From Brachybacterium sp. (GTDB taxonomy: Bacteria; Actinomycetota; Actinomycetes; Actinomycetales; Dermabacteraceae): a DNA stretch of 12,046 nucleotides. Where the stretch lies: the NCBI GenBank assembly GCA_030451965.1, contig JAKDNE010000061.1, positions 1-12,046 of the forward strand, given 5' to 3'. The notes below the pieces were generated by a model that saw nothing but the letters and a program-made list of their open reading frames with translations, was not told the DNA's origin and searched no databases. Positions 6,762 through 12,046 of this stretch are shown here, in pieces (the stretch's first letter is position 1; each line of letters opens with the position of its first letter). A program made the position numbers and the translations under genes.

Positions 6762-7715
6762 TCAGGGAACGCGGTCCAGCAGATCCAGGGCGATCCCGTC
6801 GAGGATGTCATGCTCGCTGGTGCGTGCGGAAGTGATCGTCCCGGCCCCCGCGACGCGGTCGACGATGCGCGACCAGATCAGCGCTCCAGCACCGATGACA
6901 TCGACGCGACCTGGGTGGATGACCTTCCGCTGCGCCCGTTCGGCGCGGGTCTCGGTGAGCAGCGTGCGACAGATGCCGCGCACCTCATCGAGGGTCAGGG
7001 TGGCCCCGTGGGTGACCTCGGGACAATAGTCCTGGATCCCGGCCGCCACGGCCGTGACAGTGGTCACCGTTCCGGCGACGCCGACCAGCGAGGCCGCCTG
7101 TTCGAGCGGCACCTCGGCGGCGGCCCGGTCCAGGTGGGCATCGATCTCGGCGATGGCGGCGTCGATCTCGGCCTCAGCAGGCGGGTCGGTGACGAGATGG
7201 CGCTCCGTGAGGCGGACCGAGCCCATGTCCAGGCTGATCCGGTGCGTCGGGGTCTCCTGGCCGAGCACCAGCTCGGTGGAGCCCCCGCCGATGTCCACGA
7301 CCAGCCGCGGTCCCGTGGGCAGGTCCGCGACGGTGCTGACGGCTCCGCGGAAGGAGAGCGCCGCCTCCTCCTGTCCGCTGATCACCTCGGGCACGATCCC
7401 GAGGATCTCGTGGACGCCCTCGATGAAGAGGTCTCGGTTGGAGGCGTCACGAGTCGCGGAGGTGGCGACGAAGCGCACGTCCTGCGTGGCGACGCCGTGG
7501 TGCTCGATCAGCGCGCGGTATCGGCCGGCGGCCTCGAGCGTCCGCTCGACGGCGACCGGGTCGAAACGGCCGGTGCGGTCCACGCCGAGTCCGAGGCGGA
7601 CCATCTCCAGGCGGCGCTCGAGGTCGACGAGCGCGCCGGAGGCCTCGTCGCGGCGGGCGATGAGCAGACGGATGGAGTTGGTGCCGCAGTCGATCGCGGC
7701 GACGGGGGCGCTCAT
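6762..7715 (-). CDS. ppx: exopolyphosphatase (Ppx/GppA family)
   Basis: 317-residue member of the ASKHA phosphotransferase fold that releases phosphate from polyphosphate ends or hydrolyses pppGpp. Motifs in order: AAIDCGTNSIRLL (6-18), SGQEEAALSFRG (113-124) with the catalytic glutamate, VVDIGGGSTELVLG (139-152), VGVAGTVTTVTA (211-222), HPGRVDVIGAGALI (267-280) and SEHDILDGIA (300-309). It has the short two-domain form, without the C-terminal HD-type domains of E. coli Ppx, as is usual in actinomycetes. The ATG at 7715 overlaps the TGA of the DUF501 gene (ATGA), which fixes the start and implies coupled translation. Its place matches Rv1026 (ppx2) of M. tuberculosis by memory. Polyphosphate versus pppGpp preference cannot be decided here. 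Confidence 0.92.
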   Translation of the reverse strand: MSAPVAAIDCGTNSIRLLIARRDEASGALVDLERRLEMVRLGLGVDRTGRFDPVAVERTLEAAGRYRALIEHHGVATQDVRFVATSATRDASNRDLFIEGVHEILGIVPEVISGQEEAALSFRGAVSTVADLPTGPRLVVDIGGGSTELVLGQETPTHRISLDMGSVRLTERHLVTDPPAEAEIDAAIAEIDAHLDRAAAEVPLEQAASLVGVAGTVTTVTAVAAGIQDYCPEVTHGATLTLDEVRGICRTLLTETRAERAQRKVIHPGRVDVIGAGALIWSRIVDRVAGAGTITSARTSEHDILDGIALDLLDRVP

Positions 7716-8308
7716 CGTGCCTCCTCGGCGTCGTCCTGGTCCGCAGCGCCGTCCAGCGCTCCGGCATCGTCCTGCGTCCGTCCGTCCCCGTCGTCGCAGC
7801 GGCAGAGCAGCTCGGGCAGCACGCCGTCGATCATCGGCAGCACCTCGTCGGCGATCGGGTTGGTCCCGGGGCCCTCGGCGAGGGCCTGGCCGGCGAGCGC
7901 GTGGAGGCATTTCACACGGGTGGGCATGCCGCCGGCGCTGACGTGCCGGACCTCCTCGGCGTCGCCGATCTCCGCGCGGCGGGCGAGGTAGCGCTCATGG
8001 GCGCCGAGATAGGCGGCGGCGAGGCCGGAGTCCTGCTCCACCCGCTCCGTGAGCTCGGCCATCAGTCCGGTCGCCTCGAGGCGGGAGATCTCCAGCGTGA
8101 GCCACGGCAGGGTCAGGTAGAGGGAGGTGGGGAACGGGGTGCCGTCCTCGAGCCGCGGGGAGGTGCGGACCACGGCGGGGCGGCCGCAGCCGCAGCGTCG
8201 GGCGATCGAGATGACGCCGCGCATCTCCCGTCCGAGCTGCGCGCGCATCACCTCGTGGTCCGCCGCGGTGGCCGGGGAGTCGTAGGGCAGAGGGGCAAGA
8301 GTGCTCAC
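7712..8308 (-). CDS. DUF501 domain protein of unknown function
   Basis: 198-residue soluble protein recognisable as DUF501 from RRCGCGRPAVVRTSPRLEDG (37-56), PFPTSLYLTLPWL (58-70) and GGMPTRVKCLHALAGQALA (126-144). Cysteines at 39, 41, 134, 169 and 171, the last two as a C-R-C near the end of the domain, could bind metal; this is inference. An acidic tail of about 27 residues closes the protein. No signal peptide or membrane segment is seen. The GTG start at 8308 overlaps the TGA of the septum gene (GTGA), and its own TGA overlaps the ppx ATG, so all three proteins are likely made in a fixed ratio. Its role is unknown; the association with cell division and polyphosphate is contextual only. 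Confidence 0.9.
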   Translation of the reverse strand: MSTLAPLPYDSPATAADHEVMRAQLGREMRGVISIARRCGCGRPAVVRTSPRLEDGTPFPTSLYLTLPWLTLEISRLEATGLMAELTERVEQDSGLAAAYLGAHERYLARRAEIGDAEEVRHVSAGGMPTRVKCLHALAGQALAEGPGTNPIADEVLPMIDGVLPELLCRCDDGDGRTQDDAGALDGAADQDDAEEAR

Positions 8309-8985
8309 TGGTCGGTGTCCTGATCGGTGGTGTCGTCGGCGGGGTTCTGTTCGGAGACGTCGTCGTCGGTCGATCCGGTCTCGTCGGGGATGTCCTCGGG
8401 GGTGAGTCGGCTGGAGCCCTCGACGCTCTCCCAGAGCACGGAGAACCACTCGCCCTCCTTCGCTGCCTCCTGGGCCTGCTCGGCCTCGGTGAGGGGGACG
8501 TCGCGCCCGGAGGTGTCGGTCAGTCGGTACTGGGTCTCCCCCGGCATCGCGAACAGCAGCCGCTCGCGGGCACGGGCGGCGACGAATGTCGGGTCCTCCC
8601 AGCGCGCCACCTGCTCGCGCAGCGCCTCGACCTGCTGCTCCTGCTGGGAGACCTGCGTCTGCAGCTCGGAGAGCTTCTGTCGCTGCGCGACATAGGTGTT
8701 GACCGTCGGCACCAGCGCGGCCAGGGCGACCACCAGCAGAGCCACCAGCGCGAGGGTGCGCCGGGTGATGGTGACACCGGGGCCGTCCTCCTCCGGCGTG
8801 CTGCGAGGGGTCGCTGCGGGTCGTGAGGCGGCGGCCGGCCCCCGGGAGCGCGAGGACTTCGAGGCCCCGCCACGAGGGGTGCCGGCGGCGGGTCGGGAGG
8901 CGGTCCGTGCTCCGGAGCGCCTGCCCCCGGACGCAGAGACCGGGCGCCTCGTCGATCGCGGGGCGCCCGGTCGTCTGCTGCTCAT
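8305..8985 (-). CDS. septum formation initiator, DivIC/FtsB-like
   Basis: 226-residue single-pass membrane protein. A basic, Arg/Ser/Pro-rich disordered cytoplasmic N-terminus (1-70) leads into one membrane segment (about 77-97), then an extracellular coiled coil rich in Gln and Glu (100-130) and the family block WEDPTFVAARARERLLFAMPGE (129-150). The C-terminus (about 195-226) is strongly acidic. DivIC/FtsB proteins bridge FtsL and FtsQ in the division complex and help activate septal peptidoglycan synthesis. It is longer than enteric FtsB (about 100 residues), as is common for actinomycete members. The gene lies 31 bases after eno and overlaps the DUF501 start. The ATG at 8985 has no ribosome binding site at normal distance and lies 3 bases after a hairpin; the homologous core is well inside, so the start is only moderately certain. 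Confidence 0.87.
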   Translation of the reverse strand: MSSRRPGAPRSTRRPVSASGGRRSGARTASRPAAGTPRGGASKSSRSRGPAAASRPAATPRSTPEEDGPGVTITRRTLALVALLVVALAALVPTVNTYVAQRQKLSELQTQVSQQEQQVEALREQVARWEDPTFVAARARERLLFAMPGETQYRLTDTSGRDVPLTEAEQAQEAAKEGEWFSVLWESVEGSSRLTPEDIPDETGSTDDDVSEQNPADDTTDQDTDQ

Positions 8986-8988
8986 GCC

Positions 8989-9021
8989 ACGAGGTTACAA
9001 CCTCGTTCCTGAGGACTCAGG
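8989..9021 (-). promoter_or_regulatory. two tandem palindromes between eno and the septum gene
   Basis: Two perfect inverted repeats almost fill the 31-base gap: 8-base arms at 8989-8996 and 8999-9006, and 6-base arms at 9008-9013 and 9016-9021, the latter overlapping the eno stop. In the message they would form a 7-pair stem with a TGTA loop and a 5-pair stem with a GTCC loop. The first ends 3 bases before the septum gene ATG and contains the only GAGG nearby. They may lower expression of the downstream genes relative to eno, by attenuation, processing or hiding the start. Confidence 0.5.
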
Positions 9022-10300
9022 AGGTGAAACGCGGGAAAGCCGACGTGCCGGCGTAGCGTGCGGCCTCGCCCAGCTCCTCCTCGATGCGGAGCAGCTGGTT
9101 GTACTTGGCGATGCGCTCGCCACGGGCCGGGGCGCCCGACTTGATCTGACCGCAGTTGGTGGCCACGGCGAGATCGGCGATGGTGGTGTCCTCGGTCTCA
9201 CCGGAGCGGTGGGACATCATCGCGGTGAAGCCGGCGCGGTGCGCGAGGTCCACGGCGTCGAGGGTCTCCGAGAGCGAGCCGATCTGGTTCACCTTCACCA
9301 GCAGCGAGTTGGCCGAGCCCTCGGCGATGCCGCGGCCGAGACGCTCGGGGTTGGTGACGAAGAGGTCGTCGCCCACCACCTGGGTCTTGGTGCCGAGACG
9401 AGCGGTCATGGCCTTCCAGCCCTCCCAGTCGTCCTCGTCCAGCGGGTCCTCGATGGAGACCAGCGGGTATGCGTCCACCAGCTCGGCGTAGTACTCGACC
9501 AGCTCGGCAGAGGTCTTCTTGGCACCCTCGAAGGTGTAGGCGCCGTCCTCGAAGAACTCCGAGGCCGCCACGTCGAGCGCGAGCGCGACGTCCTTGCCCG
9601 CCGTGTAGCCGGCGTTGCCGATGGCCTCGACGATGAGATCGAGAGCCGCGCGGTTGGACTCGAGGTTCGGCGCGAACCCGCCCTCGTCGCCGAGTCCGGT
9701 GGCCAGTCCGCGCTCCTTGAGCACGGCCTTCAGCGCGTGGTAGACCTCGGCGCCGACGCGCATCGCCTCGGAGAAGGTCTCCGCACCGATCGGCGCGATC
9801 ATGAACTCCTGGATGTCGACATTGGAGTCCGCGTGGGAGCCGCCGTTGAGGATGTTCATCATCGGCACCGGCAGGATGTGGGCGTTCGGCCCGCCGACGT
9901 ACTGGTACAGCGGCACTCCGGCGGAATCAGCGGCGGCGCGGGCCACAGCCAGGGACACGCCGAGGATGGCGTTGGCGCCGACGGTGCCCTTGTTCTTGGT
10001 GCCGTCGAGCTCGAGCATCGCGGCGTCGATCGCGCGCTGCTCCTGGACATCCATGCCCAGGATCTTCGGCTGGATGTCCGCGACCACGGCGCCGACGGCG
10101 TCCTGGACGCCCTTGCCGAGGTAGCGGGACGTGTCGCCGTCACGACGCTCCACGGCCTCGAAGGCACCGGTGGAGGCGCCGGAGGGGACCGCGGCGCGGG
10201 CGAAGGTTCCGTCGTCGAGCAGGATCTCCACCTCGACGGTGGGGTTTCCTCGGGAGTCGAGGATCTCGCGGGCGTGCAGGGCATCGATCAGGGCTGCCAT
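9017..10300 (-). CDS. eno: enolase
   Basis: 427-residue glycolytic enzyme interconverting 2-phosphoglycerate and phosphoenolpyruvate in the cytosol; also an RNA-degradosome partner in some bacteria. Motifs and residues: REILDSRGNPTVEVE (11-25), PSGASTG (39-45) with the mobile-loop serine, GGSHADSNVDIQEFM (153-167) with His156, GDEGGFAPN (204-212) with catalytic Glu206, magnesium ligands Asp243, Glu284 and Asp311, base Lys336 in LLVKVNQIGS, SHRSGETED (363-371) and Lys387. Nothing is missing and the length is standard. The ATG at 10300 is preceded by GGAAGGAA at good spacing, the best ribosome binding site on the minus strand here, in keeping with high expression. It lies 66 bases after mazG and leads the septum, DUF501 and ppx genes. 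Confidence 0.98.
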   Translation of the reverse strand: MAALIDALHAREILDSRGNPTVEVEILLDDGTFARAAVPSGASTGAFEAVERRDGDTSRYLGKGVQDAVGAVVADIQPKILGMDVQEQRAIDAAMLELDGTKNKGTVGANAILGVSLAVARAAADSAGVPLYQYVGGPNAHILPVPMMNILNGGSHADSNVDIQEFMIAPIGAETFSEAMRVGAEVYHALKAVLKERGLATGLGDEGGFAPNLESNRAALDLIVEAIGNAGYTAGKDVALALDVAASEFFEDGAYTFEGAKKTSAELVEYYAELVDAYPLVSIEDPLDEDDWEGWKAMTARLGTKTQVVGDDLFVTNPERLGRGIAEGSANSLLVKVNQIGSLSETLDAVDLAHRAGFTAMMSHRSGETEDTTIADLAVATNCGQIKSGAPARGERIAKYNQLLRIEEELGEAARYAGTSAFPRFTS

Positions 10301-10337
10301 GGGCTGTTCCTTCCTTCGGGTGAAGTGATGTCACGGC

Positions 10338-10369
10338 CGGTCGGCGCTGACCGTCCAGGGACCAGTCTA
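10338..10369 (-). promoter_or_regulatory. possible internal promoter and leader hairpin of eno
   Basis: On the minus strand TAGACT (complement of 10364-10369) overlaps the mazG TAG stop and resembles actinomycete -10 elements; the leader would be about 55 bases. No recognisable -35 lies 17-18 bases upstream. A 5-pair inverted repeat with a 6-base loop (10338-10353) sits in the leader. A private promoter would make sense for a highly expressed enzyme behind mfd and mazG, but this is a weak sequence call. Confidence 0.3.
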
Positions 10370-11143
10370 GGCCGAGAGCCCCGGATCCTGCTCCGGGTCG
10401 GCGACGCGGGTCCGGGTGCGGGCCAGCAGCGTGCGCAGAGCCGTCTCGGGATCGTCGTCCCGCGACTCGGCGGCCACTGCGAGATCCAGCAGCGTCCGGG
10501 CCACGTCAGCGCCCCAGTCCTGTCCGTCCTCGGCGCGGGCGGCCTCGTCGGCGGCCGCCAGCAGCTCCTCGAGCCGTCCCGCGGAGCGCGCGCGGTGCAC
10601 CGCCTTCGCGGCGGTCTGCAGGGCCGGCAGCTGGACGGGGATGCCGTCGAACCAGCCCTTCTCGCGGGCTCCCGCGGACGCCTGCTCCGCGGCTTTGACC
10701 GCATGCCATTGGGCGATGATCTGTTCGACGTCCTCGGGGTCCGCCAGTGCCTGCTCGCGCTGCTGAGCGAAGACGTGAGGATTGCGCCGCTCCATCTTCG
10801 CGATGAACGCGCGTGCCACGTCGTCGATGTCCCAGGCCGGCTCCTCCTCCTGGCCCACCCGGGCATGGAACAGGATCTGGAACAGCAGGTCGCCGAGCTC
10901 ATCCGCGAGCGCGCCGGGTTCGTGGGCCGCGGGATCGTCGATCACCTCGAGGACCTCGTGGGTCTCCTCGAGCAGATAGCGGGCGAGCGACGCGTGGCTC
11001 TGGCGGTGGGTCCAGGCGTCCCCGTCGGGCGCGCGGAGCGCCGCCATCACCTCCACGGCGCGCAGCAGGGCGCTGCCGCGGACCGGATGCTCGGGAGCGG
11101 GCCGCTCGGGGTCGGACTGCGGGGGGCTCTGTGCGTCGCTCAC
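10367..11143 (-). CDS. mazG: MazG-type nucleoside triphosphate pyrophosphohydrolase
   Basis: 258-residue protein of the MazG family, which hydrolyses (d)NTPs to the monophosphate and pyrophosphate and thereby cleans damaged or excess nucleotides. The first domain keeps the metal-binding EExxE in YLLEETHEVLEVID (56-69) and ExxD in DELGDLLFQILFHARV (81-96), so it should bind magnesium. The usual CPWD-x-x-QTHxSL segment before it reads GDAWTHRQSHASL (41-53), having lost C, P and D. The second half (from about 173) keeps the LPALxxA opening of the second domain, but its acidic metal motif is eroded. GTG at 11143 is taken because the family match starts at residue 24; no Shine-Dalgarno is seen, and the mfd stop is only 10 bases upstream, so reinitiation after mfd is likely. 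Confidence 0.88.
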   Translation of the reverse strand: MSDAQSPPQSDPERPAPEHPVRGSALLRAVEVMAALRAPDGDAWTHRQSHASLARYLLEETHEVLEVIDDPAAHEPGALADELGDLLFQILFHARVGQEEEPAWDIDDVARAFIAKMERRNPHVFAQQREQALADPEDVEQIIAQWHAVKAAEQASAGAREKGWFDGIPVQLPALQTAAKAVHRARSAGRLEELLAAADEAARAEDGQDWGADVARTLLDLAVAAESRDDDPETALRTLLARTRTRVADPEQDPGLSA

Positions 11144-11153
11144 GGGAGCGAGG

Positions 11154-12046
11154 CTACTTCGCCGTGGCCCGGACAGTGGGCGCGGTGATCTGCTCCGCCG
11201 CGGCGGGGACGAGCGTGCGCAGCACCTCGCGCGTCCACTCCAGCAGGTCGTGGTCCCGCAGCTCGGTGCCGCCGAACCGGGAGGTCATCGGGCGCGGCAC
11301 CAGCACCTGCCGCACGGCAGGCTTGAGCACGGTGCCGGGGTAGAGGCGCTTCATCCGCATGGCCGCGGAGTCCGGCACCTCCAGGTGGGCGAAGCGGATC
11401 ATCTTGCCCTGGGCCTGGATCTCATCGACCCCGGCGGAGCGCGCGTCGATCCGGAACCTGGCCACGTCCAGCAGCACCTCGACCGACGCGGGCGGGGTGC
11501 CGTAGCGGTCGGTGAGCTCGGAGCGGATCTGCTCGATCTCGGAGACCTCCCGCACTGCGGAGAGCTTCGAGTAGGCCTCCAGGCGAAGGCGCTCGGAGCC
11601 GATGTACTCGTGCGGGACGTGGGCGTCCAGCGGCAGCTCGACGCGGATCTCCTTCTCCGGCGCGGCGCTCTCGCCGCGGAAGGCTGCCACGGCCTCCCCC
11701 ACCATGCGCACGTACAGGTCGAAGCCGACGCCGGCGATATGCCCGGACTGCTCGCCGCCCAGCAGGTTGCCCGCGCCGCGGATCTCGAGGTCCTTCATCG
11801 CCACCTGCATACCTGCTCCCAGGTCGGTGTTCGTGGCGAGGGTGGTGAGGCGATCGTGCGCGAGCTCCGTGAGCGGCTTCGTCGCGTTGTAGAGGAAATA
11901 GGAGTAGGCCCGCTCGCTCGAGCGGCCGACGCGACCGCGCAGCTGGTGCAGCTGGGAGAGGCCGAACTTGTCGGCGCTCTCCACGATCAGCGTGTTGGCA
12001 TTGGCGATGTCGAGGCCGGTCTCGACGATGGTGGTGCACACCAGCA
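11154..12046 (-). CDS. mfd: transcription-repair coupling factor Mfd, C-terminal part
   Basis: The last 296 or so residues of Mfd, the large ATP-dependent translocase that removes RNA polymerase stalled at lesions and recruits UvrA. The right window edge cuts the gene; the N-terminal UvrB-like modules, RNA polymerase binding domain and helicase motifs I-IV lie outside. Visible here are the end of the RecG-like motor, TTIVETGLDIANANTLIVE and QLHQLRGRVGR (motifs V and VI), the TRG region KDLEIRGAGNLLGGEQSGHI and the C-terminal D7 domain with ELPLDAHVPHEYIGSERLRL and a following LTDRYGTPP. The GLDIANANT and GEQSGH segments distinguish Mfd from RecG. The frame is open to the edge with no start needed. 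mazG follows after 10 bases, the same order as in mycobacteria. Confidence 0.96.
   Translation of the reverse strand, partial: LVCTTIVETGLDIANANTLIVESADKFGLSQLHQLRGRVGRSSERAYSYFLYNATKPLTELAHDRLTTLATNTDLGAGMQVAMKDLEIRGAGNLLGGEQSGHIAGVGFDLYVRMVGEAVAAFRGESAAPEKEIRVELPLDAHVPHEYIGSERLRLEAYSKLSAVREVSEIEQIRSELTDRYGTPPASVEVLLDVARFRIDARSAGVDEIQAQGKMIRFAHLEVPDSAAMRMKRLYPGTVLKPAVRQVLVPRPMTSRFGGTELRDHDLLEWTREVLRTLVPAAAEQITAPTVRATAK

Noticed and set aside
4305..7991. A 1228-codon plus-strand open frame running opposite nagB, ndh and part of ppx
   Set aside because: It overlies three well-supported genes, has no domain signature, and has the Arg/Gly/Asp/His-rich composition of an antisense shadow in GC-rich DNA. 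It also crosses hairpins and intergenic gaps.
8696..11188. An 830-codon plus-strand open frame opposite the septum gene, eno and mazG
   Set aside because: Antisense shadow created by high third-position GC; enolase on the other strand is beyond doubt.
1..12046. CRISPR array, insertion sequence, prophage, toxin-antitoxin or defence system
   Set aside because: No regularly spaced repeats, transposase, integrase, inverted terminal repeats or defence-type domains are visible; every gene is of core metabolic, respiratory, repair or division type.

Overview
The window is a stretch of ordinary chromosome from a very GC-rich actinomycete. Three things point there: the base composition, the mycobacterial-type phosphoserine aminotransferase, and the gene order mfd, mazG, eno, septum-formation gene, DUF501 gene, ppx. 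From memory this matches the Mycobacterium tuberculosis Rv1020-Rv1026 neighbourhood, minus lpqU. A member of Micrococcales (for example a Brachybacterium-like organism) would fit, but genus cannot be proved from this sequence alone.

Layout, left to right. Bases 1-136 hold no recognisable gene. menG (menaquinone methyltransferase, minus strand) and serC (plus strand) diverge from a 129-base region holding two copies of an 8-base palindrome. serC converges on a MarR-type regulator gene, with a strong hairpin between them that can serve both genes. From the marR gene to the right edge every gene lies on the minus strand, so transcription there runs right to left: mfd (cut by the window edge), mazG, eno, divIC-like septum gene, DUF501 gene, ppx, ndh (type II NADH dehydrogenase), nagB, an AzgA-type purine permease, marR. 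The longest gene-free stretch is 243 bases (5082-5324), with two hairpins after ndh and a possible nagB promoter.

How the genes relate. eno and ppx flank the septum and DUF501 genes, and the last three are chained by 4-base stop/start overlaps, so they are probably translated together. ndh and menG both serve the menaquinone-linked respiratory chain but are separate transcription units. nagB feeds amino sugars into glycolysis. The permease and marR genes overlap by 4 bases, suggesting the regulator may control purine uptake.

I did not find a novel defence, mobile or RNA-guided system. The points most worth a second look are regulatory: two genes (ndh and the permease) look as if they may be read from leaderless transcripts, two hairpins sit directly before the septum gene, two hairpins follow ndh, and the MazG CPWD motif is degenerate.
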